Shown: positions 33,401-47,379 of the stretch, piece by piece
How the letters are laid out: the number at the start of each line of letters is the position of its first letter
Numbering within the stretch: the stretch's first letter is position 1
NCBI GenBank assembly: GCA_037975125.1
Contig: CM075854.1
Location: 67,531,761-67,595,760 of the forward strand
DNA length: 64,000 nt
Reading direction: 5' to 3'
DNA from: Latrodectus hesperus
Lineage: Eukaryota; Arthropoda; Arachnida; Araneae; Theridiidae
The notes under the pieces: generated by a model
The model's database searches: none
Seen by the model: the letters and a program-made list of their open reading frames with translations, nothing else
Told to the model about the DNA's origin: nothing
Translations under genes and position numbers: made by a program

Positions 33401-33929
33401 AATTTTCGAAGCAAGTGCGATCAAATTATTAAACCTAAAGGAAGACCATCTTTAATGAAAAATTTAATTAAAATATCCGAAGCGTTTTGTTTTAATATAT
33501 TTTCAAGTTGTAGAATAATAGGAAGAATGACTAGGAAAAAATATTATTATATCTAGTTAATATATAATGGTAAAACCTTAATAAGTATAACTCATATCTT
33601 TTGTATTATTGATATGCTTGATTATAATTATAGTGCACTGTATGTAAATTATCACATTTTTACTATGCATACAATAGTATATTAAAATAATTTTGCGATT
33701 TAAATGTGCTATTTTATGTATAATACGACAATATGCTATTAGTAGACAATTTTTTTATTATTATTAGTATACTATTTTATGTATTTTATGACCACACAAT
33801 TTACTTTACATTTTCAGTCCTGGTTAGCTGCATTTTCTAACTTTTACTTTTAAGTGCCTCCAACATATCGGGTTCCAGTGCTAGCGAATTGTGTGCAATA
33901 ATGAATTAATACTGGTATATTATGATTTT

Positions 33930-33972
33930 TTAAAATATATTTTAAAAAATATATTTTAAAAAATATATTTTA
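33930..33972. repeat. Short tandem repeat, period 15, 3 copies
   Basis: The unit AAATATATTTTAAAA is repeated almost perfectly about three times. Confidence 0.8.
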
Positions 33973-34725
33973 ATTCTCTCTGAATAAAATTAATAACTCA
34001 GACTCAGCTCATATTGGATGAGGAAAATTGAAAACCATTTTAATGCAAAATACTAATATTTCAGTAGTTTTAAGGTCTTTTGGAATTTGTGCAGATTTTT
34101 TTCACCAAATAGTGTGTGTTAAAATAAAAAATATTAGATAGCTTCTAATTGGTGACTACTAACTGACGAAAAAAATATTCAATAACGCCTATAAATGGCC
34201 GAAGTAATCAAAATTGCTTAGAAAATGTGAAAAGATACAAAACATTCTAAAATCATAAATTACTAATATTTTAATGATGTTAATTTTGACACTGTCCATC
34301 ATAATTTATTCAAAGACTAGTAGATAGAACAAATGTTGAATGTTTTGAATTCCACAATATACCACTTTCTTGGAAGTTCCTTTACGCTAATACAGTTGAA
34401 TGAAATGTGCATAAACATGGATAACTCCCAAGAACATATATGAAAGAAGAAAACAGAATGCAATATCCATCTTTCATTATACAACAGTTATTAAGAGAGA
34501 ATATACAATATTTCACATCGAAGAATGTGGTTTACCTTCATGAATTGGTGAATCGTATGATTATGTATCACCAATTCGGAATTTACTTGCACAAAATGAA
34601 TTAGATTTCTTAAGGGCCTAAGAATAATACAATGCTTTTTTGAATATTCCTTGAATTTTGTTTTTTTTTTTTAATTTTGTTTCTACTTATCACACTCACA
34701 TAGCTCAGGAAATTCTAAGAACTTT

Positions 34726-35053
34726 CATCCAGTTTCCCCATACAAAAATGCGTGCAACTATCCCATATTTAAATAATACATAGACAGGTACAATTCAATA
34801 GATAATTCAGAAGAATTAAAAATGAGACCTCTACACTATACATAATAATCTTACCATTTAATTATATAAAGTTATCTCTAATCCCTTCCATACAGTTTTC
34901 CCAGACAAAATGCATGCAACTAGTAAAACAAATTACCCCACAGTTAAATAATACATAGGCAGGTACACAATTTTGCAGATAATTCGGTAGAATTGAAAAT
35001 GAGACCCCTACTCTATGCATAATGATCTTACCAGTAGGCTATATAATAAGATT
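34726..35053. repeat. Diverged tandem duplication, period about 163 bp
   Basis: Copy 1 (34726-34888) and copy 2 (about 34889-35053) share in order CAGTTT(T)CCC, TGC(G/A)TGCAACTA, TTAAATAATACATAG(A/G)CAGG, AATGAGACC(T/C)CTAC and ATAAT(A/G)ATCTTACCA. Many substitutions and small indels show it is old. Confidence 0.88.
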
Positions 35054-37379
35054 ATATTGCAGTTTACTTCAATAAAATATGGTATATTTTTCAGGAATAG
35101 ATTTTAAAATTAACATGAGGGAAGTTAGTTGAACCCGGGGAAAAATAGAAATGGCTGAACAACTCGTTCTTAATATTTTTAAATGTTTCTGTTTTGCAGT
35201 TATTATAAATTAATATGTATTGACACTTAACTATAAGATCTAAATTTAAGTATACTGGGATTTTGGTCCCCTCATATTTTTTTGCCTCTACGTAAATTAA
35301 AATCACTGACTCTGAAAGCATGCAAAATAAATTATATATATTTTCTGCATGCATATAATACTGCTGTAAAATTTGTTTCTTTGTTAAGAAAAAATTTACA
35401 GGATTCTAAGATAGAAAACAAACCATTTTCTAACTATACGTTTAGCTTGAAAAAATGCTTGAAGAAATATAAAGTACACAGAATCAATAAAATTATCAAA
35501 AACAATACGCTTATTGATTCTGTTATCAAACCATAAAAGTTTCAATATACAGTAGCAAAGAAGTGAAGAAACTGCTCTTCGGGTCTTATGCCTACAAATA
35601 TCTGGAATTTTTTTAAATAAAAGTCTCGACATTACATCACATAAATTATCAATGTAAAAAGTTATTTCATTTCAAATTTCAGTTCCTCTCTCAAAATAAA
35701 ACATTATGAAAAATCTCTATTACGCATTTTTTAAATTTTCATAAAATTTAGATAATAACGTACACAAATCATTTGTTCCTAAAACATTTATAAGCGAATC
35801 ACTTGTTTATTTCATTAGTAACTCGAAACCATTCATGACGTAAATGATGTCTCACTATTAAACTATGGTAAGCTCATATTGCAGTTTACTTATAATATAT
35901 TACAGTTTATAAAAACTATTATAGTTTATAAATATTATAGTTTATAAAACTTATAATTTATTTCATATTCATTTACATCTAACTTCATGAACAGTCGCAA
36001 ATATTATTTCAACATTCGTATGTTTTTCTTATTGTAAATATAAATTGAAATAAAAAAATTGAAAATACGTTAATGAGATGTAATATTTTAATGTAAAAAT
36101 TATTGTTTTAACCTAATGAACTTCAGGAAATTAAATAAATTATATTATTTAAAAATAGATTATATAGCTTGAGTTAAAGATTCACACACACAGAAGAAAG
36201 CATTAATATCCCTTAAAATTTAGTTATTTACAGTTTTTTCCCCAGAAACGTTATGAAAATAGACACAAATAGTTTTCAAAATGTTGAATTAAATTATGAA
36301 AACATAAATTTAAAAAATGAGCTCTTCCTGTGTATTAGTAATAAATATTTTCTATTTATATATATGCGTATATATGTTTATAAATATGTATATATGTGTT
36401 CTATGAATATGATTTTATAAATAAAACCTTATATGTAAATCTCATAACTATTAAATAAATAATTTTGTTGTCTTGTGTCCTTGTTCAAAAGCTTATAAAT
36501 AAGGATAATTATGTATGATAAAAATTTTAATGAAAAAACTTCGTATGAGAAAGACTTAAATGTAAGAAACGATTTGCAATAAATTGAAAGAAAATTTAAA
36601 ACATATTTAATTATTTATATTTATTGCAAATCGTATAAAATAATTAAAATTTAATTATAAAATATTTAATAATTAAATATTTAATTATAAAATATTTAAT
36701 TATTTATGCTTACGTATCTATCATATTTTACTAATTTATGAAGATTTCGAAATTTCACATGCAAAATTAAAGTGATTATTTCTAGAAATCAAACATCATC
36801 ATGCAAAATGAAGTGCATTTTATTATGTGAACATATTATATTAAATATTGCTTTAAAAAGGGATTAAAATTAAAAATTTGATGTAAATTAAAATTCCGCT
36901 TAAATTTTACAGTAATTTATAAAATGGCGACCACATTACATAATAGTATGGATTTTCTTCCTCTTTACTTGACGATAAATTTCTAAGCATTTTAAGTGAA
37001 ATCAATATGTATATTTCCCCTTACCGTAATGAAGATAATAAAACAATTTTCTTTAAATTTTTATTTCCAAAAACGTTCGAATAAATTTAGACATATATAA
37101 AACTAATTGTTTTATTTAGAGATTTTTCTTTTATTTTTACAAGTTCCCAAGTTGGATGTATGCACATTTAATTAACATTAAATATCTTCCAGATATAATT
37201 TGTTAACGATAGATTTTTATATTTCTCATAATTAATAAAGTTATTTTTTATATAAATATTTAACTCCTCGTAATGAATTCTCTAACGAACTAAAGTCTGC
37301 TGTAAGTCATTTTAATATTTTCTTTGCAAATTGTCCATGGAAGGATATATTATAAAAAGTAGGCTGTATTCATTTGTCT
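35054..37379. other. AT-rich non-coding sequence
   Basis: ORFs on both strands overlap at 35091-35632 (up to 87 codons), but none has recognisable domains. They are Lys/Asn/Ile-rich as expected by chance in AT-rich DNA. ATAGTTTATAA-type short repeats occur at 35900-35950. Confidence 0.5.
36569..36634. repeat. Perfect 16-bp inverted repeat with 34-bp spacer
   Basis: ACGATTTGCAATAAAT (36569-36584) is exactly complementary to ATTTATTGCAAATCGT (36619-36634). Each arm contains ATTTGCAAT, close to the POU/octamer motif. Confidence 0.7.
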
Positions 37380-37540
37380 CAAGGGTAGAAACCCTAAAAA
37401 CTCACTAGCACCCACCTCCAAAGGCACAAATGTAACATCTATTTCCTGCTTATAAATATTTGCTGGTATCGAACCTAGCACCTTTCTCTCTGAAGGGCTT
37501 CGTCCTACCATTAGACTATTATAAGCCACTGTACATAGAG
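37380..37540 (-). mobile_element. tRNA-derived SINE-like fragment, minus strand
   Basis: On the minus strand, A-box-like TAGTCTAATGGTAGG is followed by B box GGTTCGATACC (37465-37475) at normal tRNA spacing, then a non-tRNA body. The 3' end and any target duplication were not identified. The body does not obviously match the two other SINE families here. Confidence 0.6.
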
Positions 37541-40599
<3,059 letters not shown>

Positions 40600-40795
40600 A
40601 TGCGGACTGATGACGGGGTGATTAGCGTTCCTAACTTCGAAGCAGTAGGTCCCGGATTCGAATCCTGGTTCGAGCATGGATGTTTCTTTCTCTCTGTGAG
40701 TGTGCTTCTTTATCCTTTTACTTTTAAGGTGAAAATGCCCCTGTGTATAAGATGCCATCAACTTCTCCCCTTGTAGTATGGAATAAGATTTAGAA
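40600..40795 (+). mobile_element. tRNA-derived SINE related to the 24.8-kb copy
   Basis: An A-box-like run GGGGTGATTAGCG (40616-40628) and B box GGATTCGAATCC (40654-40665) are followed by TGGTTCGAGCATGGATGT and a TCTC-rich stretch. This matches the junction in the 24810 copy (CCGGTTCGGGCATAGATGTA then TCTCTC). The body then diverges. The overlapping minus-strand 92-codon ORF is a shadow. Confidence 0.75.
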
Positions 40796-41743
40796 AAAAA
40801 TATTTTGTGAACTTTAGTGGTCAAAGAAGTTACGAGAAGGACCTATGAGACCATAGCAAACTTACGTAACATGATTAAATTATTTGAAGCTAAAATAATC
40901 AGAAATATATTACGGCAATCAGCAGGAGCCAATTAGAAGAAGTTGCAGCTGTTATTGTGGAATAGGAAATGACAAATGTGCAAAATACCACTAGTGAATC
41001 AGCAGTAATAGCTCAGTAATCAGATATCCCATGGAAAGAAAATGAAAAGCGTCCTACATCTGATGATGAAATTTTTTCTCCTCTGAAATTTGTCCAGTTC
41101 ATTAATTGCTTAGATGTAGTAACTTCATGAAATGAGAGTTTTTGTTTTTCTTTTATGAGAATCTTATCACGTTAAAGAGTTGGTAATGCACGGCCACGGT
41201 ACATTTTGGGTGTTATGAAAATCATTTTAATTTGAATGGTGGGGTGTTAAAGCAAACTAGTGTCGCATAAGATGGCAATTAATTCGCACATGCGTCTGTA
41301 GAAATATCTTTATTCTGCAGTTGTCACAGTTTGATGCGCCTTTACGGCGCCTTTAATTATTCCAAGTTACATTTATCAGAAAAGTAAGCTTTATCCAATA
41401 TAAAAAGACAACCTATTGAAAACAAATTGCAAACAATATAATAATATAATAAAGAAATATGGCATTTTTAACCGAAAGTTACACTTCAAAATTAAGTGGA
41501 TATTTTAAAGGATCAATGAAACACTGCTTAATTGATCAATTTTTTTCATTGATTGCAAATTTTTAATTGCGGTTTTCATAAAATGCAGTGAAGTATTATC
41601 ACGCTCATAAATGCTTTTTGATTTCTAAATTAATTAATGGCATGTAAAAATAAAAAAGAAAAATAATTTCGCAAATGGAAATAAAAAAACAAAATAGTAA
41701 TTGATAGTAAAAGTATAAATATTTACTTAGCTCGCGCTAATTA
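40796..41743. other. Non-coding sequence, partly GC-richer
   Basis: 40980-41350 has raised GC and includes GCGCCTTTACGGCGCC (a short inverted repeat near 41339), but no recognisable protein. Confidence 0.45.
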
Positions 41744-41773
41744 CATTCATGTCCATAAATTAAGGATAATTCA
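41744..41773 (+). repeat. Left terminal inverted repeat of Tc1-like element
   Basis: About 30 bp, beginning CATTCATGTCCATAAATTAA. Its partner is at 43184-43213 in opposite orientation. Confidence 0.88.
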
Positions 41774-41863
41774 GAATCACACAGAAATTGAACTCTAAAA
41801 TAAAAATTTTACATGTAGAATTATCACACACATCTTGAAGAATAATATGTAAATTACAAGGAA

Positions 41864-41879
41864 CCACCAGATGGCGCCA
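41864..41879 (+). promoter_or_regulatory. Perfect match to CTCF core consensus
   Basis: CCACCAGATGGCGCCA fits every position of the published CTCF core CCASYAGRKGGCRSYV. It lies inside the Tc1-like element, 130 bp before the transposase ATG. The base match is visible; occupancy or insulator function is inference. Confidence 0.5.
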
Positions 41880-41993
41880 ATAGTTCGTCACAATGACGAG
41901 AGTGTAAGAGAGGGGTATATAAGGAATGGTTGCAAAGAAGTAAAACTGTTCTGAATCTTTTTAAAAGCCTTTCAGTGCAATAACCGCATAGTT

Positions 41994-42985
41994 ATGGCAC
42001 AAAAAAATCATTTGGTTGATGTTTTACGTGATAGAATAATCGGCCGCCTGGAATATGGACGCACCCATCTGGAAATATCCGAGGAGCTTGGATTCACACA
42101 GAGTGTCATCTCCAGGCTTTGGCAACGGTTCCAAGATGATGGCAATGTGAGTAGACGTGACAGCACAGGTTGCCCCCGAGTTACAACGCCGAATGAGGAC
42201 CCGTATTTGGAAGTTACTGCCAAAAGAAGCCGACGGAGCACAGCATCAGTACTGTCTCGTCATCTCTCTTTAGCTGCCAGTACGACAGATTCAAGGCAGA
42301 CCGTGTACAGACGCTTAGGGCACATTTGTCTATATGCTCGTAGGCCTGTCAGATGTGTTCCACTTACCACAACTCACTGTAGCCTGCAGTTAACCTGGAG
42401 TAGAGAGCATGCATTGTTGACACCGCAACAGAGGTCTTGTGTGTTTTCTTTCAGTCTGATTCTCTTCAGGCTTTCATGTGGAGAGGGCCAGGTACCCATT
42501 ACCACCAAGAGAACACCATTGAATGACATCGTTACGGGGTGCAGAATTACTCGTTTGGGGAGGAATTATTCTTTGTTCCAGAACTAACCTGCATGTTCAG
42601 AATGTAACCATGACAGGCCACATCTATAAGAAGGTCATTCGGGAACAATATGTACGTTTGTTTCGGTGCATAATTTCTGTTTATGGATGACAACGCCCAT
42701 CCTCACCATCCAAACATTGTAGATGAAAGCCTTCAATCGGAGGATATTACTCGTATGGACTGCCTAGCATAATCACCAGACTTGAATCCAATAGAACATG
42801 TGTGGGACATGCTTGGCCGACGAACTGCAGCCCATCAACCCCATCCCAAATGTCTACCGGAATTTCTGAGAGCATTGCTTGATGTGTGTGTGTGAGTGAT
42901 GTAATATTCTCCAAGATCAGATCGATAATTGATACTCAGCATGCCACGGCCTGTATTGCATCGTTTGGGGGGCATACTATGTATT
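41994..42985 (+). pseudogene. Tc1-like transposase, frameshifted
   Basis: The ATG at 41994 opens 197 codons in frame. The N-terminus MAQKNHLVDVLRDRIIGRLE with SEELGFTQSVISRLWQRFQD is a helix-turn-helix DNA-binding domain. The frame is lost after about codon 145. Further on, FLFMDDNAHPHH (from about 42674) and SPDLNPIEHVWDMLGRR (about 42777-42830) give the second Asp and the Glu of the DDE triad. Exactly 34 residues lie between them, which is the Tc1 DD34E spacing. Stops and frameshifts make it inactive. The family protein is about 340 residues. Confidence 0.88.
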
Positions 42986-43183
42986 AACCCTAATACCAAC
43001 CATGTTATAATGGTTTTTGTAAATAGGTTCTTTATTTAAATTTGCTCTAGGAGTAAAAAGCGCAATTTATATTAATGATGTCAAACATATAACATCTTTT
43101 TTGGTGTTTACCTTTTGTTTAATAAATAGACTTTACAAATAAGTGACATTTGATTTGCTTTTGTCTCTTTTTTTGCATGAACT

Positions 43184-43213
43184 TGGATTATTCTAAATTT
43201 ATGGACACGAATG
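43184..43213 (-). repeat. Right terminal inverted repeat of Tc1-like element
   Basis: This is the partner of 41744-41773; its outer end reads TTTATGGACACGAATG up to the flanking TA. Confidence 0.88.
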
Positions 43214-43215
43214 TA

Positions 43216-45135
43216 TTTCATAAATTTTTTCACATTTTTAAGAACTAATCTTATAACACTACATGTTATAAGGAATAAAAATTAATAATTTTACAATTTC
43301 AAATTTAACATAACTCTTTTTTATTAATCAAGTTTAATATTTCTTGTAAGTCTTGTTTTATTAAATATTATATAAGCATTTTGAGTTCCTATACAAAATA
43401 ATTTCAAGCACTTTCTCAGGATTAGTTTTAATAAAGTCTTCTTTCAATGAATCTTTATTAATTTTTAACTATATTTTTTATTTCTAAAAAACATTTTTTA
43501 ATAAAGGAAAACTTACCTGTAGAGTAAAAAAACTTCCTTTTTAAGTGATTTAAAAGATTTTGCAGTTATAGAAACTTTTTTACTGTTCAAGAAAAACATA
43601 TGAAAGCAACCAGTTAAAAATAATAATACTAAAATAAATTAGATCTCTGAGAGATTCTTTCTAATAGATTTTTTTGGCAATACAAAAGAGCAGTAATTTT
43701 TATTTGTAGTTAAAATTTTCCAGAAAAACTATTAAAATGTAACATTTAATTCCCCGTTTCTATCTTTTTGCTATTTAAGTATTTTACCATGAAGTAACTG
43801 CAAAAAAAAATATTATTTAAAACTGATTCTTTTTATTTTAGTAGGTGTTATTATGAAAAATATACTAATATTCCAAATGATAGATAAAAGAACTTTATTC
43901 ATAATTCTTTAATTTTTATGGAAATTGTATTAATTGATTTAAAATATCCAAACTTTAAAATTACCCCAGTCGCTCTTGATATAGTGTGTCGAATATTTAG
44001 AAAATACTCGAGATTATTAAGTTATTTTGTTAAGAAAAATCCATTTTAATCAAACTTAATCCAAAAAATTCAATTTTGGTTATAACTGAAAAAAATAAGA
44101 ACATTTAATCAAGACCATTTTTTAAGAGAGATTTCACCATTTTATTATTGAAACTTAAAATATTCATATTTATTTTTTAAGGAAGTCTTGAAATTCTCAT
44201 ATACATTTTTAGAAAATTTGTATACAACTATCACTGTGAGTTTGAAAACTTATTAACAAACGTTTTTTAGCAATATATATGTTAATTGAACACATATTTT
44301 AAATAAAATTAATATTTTTAAGTAATACAACACCAATATACTTTTAAATTTTGCTTTTGCAAATTTATTTAAAATTAAATAAATTTAAGTCGAGAAATAA
44401 CAAAACTATTCTCATTAATGATTTTATTAATTAGAAATTAATTTCATACCCACACAATTGAATATGAACAAATTTATTTCTTTTGAGTATGTATGAAACA
44501 AGCATAGAGCTAATCATGAACACAATGTTGATGAATAAACTTCCCTACACACAGTCACTTCCCCACAATTAACACACAATCAAATCACAGACGAAATTTT
44601 TATTTTTATTTTCGTTCCAATGATTATCATATTCAGTTTAGAAATGTATACAAATTTCAATCGAGTATATACGTTTGGCAAACATTATCATGTCCTGGCA
44701 TCCCTGAAAGAAATCACGAGCAATTCTAAGTTCTTAATCTTCCTCTCTCGTTGTCGATTTGTAAATATTGCACACACACAAGATATAGTTCAATATTTTA
44801 AACTCTACCGATTTTATTATCACAAAAAGCTGAAATTTTGTGACGTATTTTGAGAGTTTTCTAGGCATGTAAATTCGGAATGAGAAGCTTCCTATTCAAG
44901 AGATCAACTATTCATAAACTTCCACGTATGGCCTATAGCCTTGATATAATATTCCTAACATCTGTCTCATAGATCACAAATGGCAGCAAATTTATAATTT
45001 TGTCTCTTACAGGTACGTGACCTTCATGGGTTGAATCTAAAATTCCTGATGTATGCAAGAACCTTCAAACATACAGTTGTCCTAAAAATGCTGAATCTCA
45101 GAAAATTTCTGTACTTTTAGAAATCGAGAAGCTAA
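43216..45135. other. AT-rich non-coding sequence
   Basis: No gene was recognised. The 77-codon ORF at 44620-44853 and the GC-richer patch at 44870-45110 have no recognisable family. Confidence 0.5.
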
Positions 45136-45330
45136 AGATAAAATTGGAAAATATTATTCATGAGATAAATTACTGCACAGAAAATATATACTGTTATTAA
45201 AAATAAATATATTAGCAATAAATATTTACTATAATAGATAAATTGGAAAATATTATTCATGAGAAAAATTATTGCAGAAAAATAAATACTGTTATTACAA
45301 ATAAATGTATTAACAATAAATATTTACTAT
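45136..45330. repeat. Tandem duplication, period about 100 bp
   Basis: Copy 1 at 45136-45235 and copy 2 at 45236-45330 share TTGGAAAATATTATTCATGA and AATAAATATTTACTAT. They differ by scattered substitutions and a few indels. Confidence 0.9.
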
Positions 45331-45442
45331 TCATTTATATGAGTAGTAAATAGTTATTATTATACACAAAATAGTTCTCTTAAATCTTTTTAACTAACAT
45401 AGATTTTATCTTAAGGCTCCAAAAGCAGTGTACTCAAACTCT

Positions 45443-45510
45443 TTTCGACAGTCTTATCCTGCAATTAAGAATTAATTTTCGATGTCTTATCTCGCAATTA
45501 AAAAATGAAT
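45443..45510. repeat. Tandem duplication, period 34 bp
   Basis: TTTCGACAGTCTTATCCTGC and TTTCGATGTCTTATCTCGC, each followed by AATTAA(G/A)AA, sit 34 bases apart. Confidence 0.8.
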
Positions 45511-45743
45511 AAATATCATTTAACGTCAAATTGAGCAAGTGCATTAAAATAAAAGCTGATACATTTCTAATTTTATTTTAAAATTAAAATCCAAATCAAT
45601 AAGCGGAATTTAGTAGTTGGAAAGCATATTAAAATAAACAAGATTATATTTGGGACCACTGATTCTTTGAAGTTGATCTTGAAATCTGTTCTATAACGGG
45701 AGATGAAAATCGCATTTATGGTTTCTACCTTAACATATTTTAA

Positions 45744-45885
45744 TGTGGGAGATTATTATATTTTTGTAACATGAGAGTGTGTGTAATGCATCATATAAGA
45801 ATTGTAATATAAGGATATATGCTTATAAGTGTCGAATAAACCAGATTAGATAATTTCGTGTTCTTAAATGAACCCGCAATCAACA
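45744..45885 (+). mobile_element. Possible short solo LTR
   Basis: The segment begins TGTGGGAGATTATTAT, has GAATAAACC (polyadenylation-signal-like) near 45834 and ends ...AATCAACA. This layout resembles a small LTR (TG...CA with R-U5 signal). No second LTR, primer-binding site or target duplication was confirmed. Confidence 0.22.
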
Positions 45886-46560
45886 GCAGGGCTTAACAAG
45901 TCAAATCAAGTGGTCCTCCATTGTCACTGAGTAAAAGTAATGGAGACAAAGAAATCATTTTACTAAACATTTGCTTAATATTTAAAGTTATGGCCTCCGG
46001 ATGGTGGTAAGGAAGTGTTCTATTATTGCACTGATATTACTCTAGGGCACACATTAGTGCTGCTTCATATTAGAACAAATCTATGAGTTATTGCTGATGT
46101 TTTAGAATACTTAACAGAATAAGTTCATCAAGAGACAGTATAGTGTAATTGCGAATCACAGTCCAGTGAGGAGGACAAAACCTAGAGTGATGCTCTTCTC
46201 TTATACTTCTTGATAATGAAAGAATTTATAAATTATATAATGAAAGAAATTATTTATCCCATTGCTTATTAATATCCTATTATTATTGCAATTATTAACT
46301 ACAGTATATTGTTAATTTCTCTTTTGCCGTAGAATACTAACCTTAAGCACACCATTAGATATCCTTTTGACTTTTATCAAGAAAAATTTTGTTGCTCTAA
46401 AATGATGCCAATACATAGCAACAAAAAATTATATTTTGCTTTCAGATAATATTATTATTTTTTACAAAGTGACTTCAGTATATGAAAACTTTTAAAGCAA
46501 AACTATTTGTATAATATTTATTTTATATTAAGCATTTTATAAATCATTAATTGCATAAAT
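45886..46560. other. Non-coding sequence, partly GC-richer
   Basis: 45880-46200 is richer in G and C but has no frame that can be followed. The remainder is AT-rich. Confidence 0.45.
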
Positions 46561-46639
46561 TGTTGTTAAAATGCTTCGTGGTCAGTATACTAGGCATCCT
46601 AAGCGTCTGAGGCCCTTTTCAGTATCTACTGTCATTCGG

Positions 46640-46820
46640 AATTGCTCTTTACAGGTTGTAGAACGTACTCACGCGTTGCAATGAAGGAAACACAGAAAAT
46701 AATGAAAACTCTTCCCCTACATACATGCATGAAAAAGAAGAAGCTCAACTTCCATCCCTCATTGTTCAACAATGGTTGGTATCGGTCCATGGAAATTTTG
46801 CTCTGGAGAGCATTGTCTCA
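46640..46820 (-). repeat. Dispersed repeat unit 1
   Basis: A family of related, diverged units of about 150-180 bp occurs in this part of the window. Unit 1 contains CATTGTTCAACAATGG followed by CATGGAAATTTTG...CTCTGGAGAGCATTG. Read on the minus strand, all three units give PLLNN in an open stretch. The family was not recognised. Confidence 0.5.
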
Positions 46821-46879
46821 CTAAAAGGTGAACAACCTAAGGATATTAAAAGCATTTTAATGTCCATCATGTTCATTGT

Positions 46880-47050
46880 TTATAGGAGAATTTATCATAG
46901 ATAGTGATCAAGGGAAAGAAACCTAGGGAACACCTAAGTACCCACCAAGACAGATGGGAATTTAGAAGAACAACATCCATCACCTGTTGTTCAACAGTGG
47001 ATTCAGAGCTCCGAAAAGTATTGCCCATTACTACGCAACTGTGAGCCCTG
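46880..47050 (-). repeat. Dispersed repeat unit 2
   Basis: It shares CTGTTGTTCAACAGTGG and GAGCTCCGAAAAGTATTGCC with units 1 and 3, and TCATAGATAGTGA with the adjoining 47150-47230 piece. Confidence 0.5.
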
Positions 47051-47149
47051 TAGCATTTTACTTTGAAACTACGCTATGGACTACGTAATGGCAAAATTCA
47101 TTTCCATGTACTTTAATATCCACTGCGCAAATTACCTTCCGGGAAGACT

Positions 47150-47235
47150 TTTCATAGATAGTGAGACGTATTCGTGGTCGCAATGTAAGAAGCCCGGAAA
47201 ATTCATTAAGACCTACCCCGACAAGCGTGTATGCA
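47150..47235 (-). repeat. Partial fourth unit of the dispersed repeat
   Basis: TTTTCATAGATAGTGAGACG matches TTATCATAGATAGTGATC of unit 2. GTTGCAATGAAGG of unit 1 resembles GTCGCAATGTAAG here. A 106-codon minus-strand ORF (47058-47378) runs over it. It is long for this region but has no recognised domain; it may come from the repeat. Confidence 0.35.
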
Positions 47236-47379
47236 GACGTTGGCCATGGTGAACCCCATAAAGGTATTTTACTTAAAATAGTTTGCAATAGCTCAGTTGG
47301 CAACAGCTTATGACCAGAATACAATATTTTTAATCTTGACTCAATCAAAGTCTGCCGTGTTGATATACGTCTTCTCATT

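Larger units (their letters stand above)
41744..43213 (+). mobile_element. Tc1-like DNA transposon, full length, both ends present
   Basis: The 1,470-bp element is bordered by TA on both sides (41742-41743 and 43214-43215). The left end reads CATTCATGTCCATAAATTAA and the reverse complement of the right end CATTCGTGTCCATAAATTTA; similarity continues to about 30 bp. It encloses a plus-strand Tc1-family transposase of which the N-terminus and both later catalytic blocks are readable, but it is broken by frameshifts and stops. A TATA-like TATATAAGG lies at 41916-41924, about 70 bp before the ATG. Confidence 0.93.

Noticed and set aside
35091..35632. Three overlapping ORFs of 78-87 codons on both strands
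   Set aside because: Overlap on opposite strands, AT-biased composition and no motifs point to chance.
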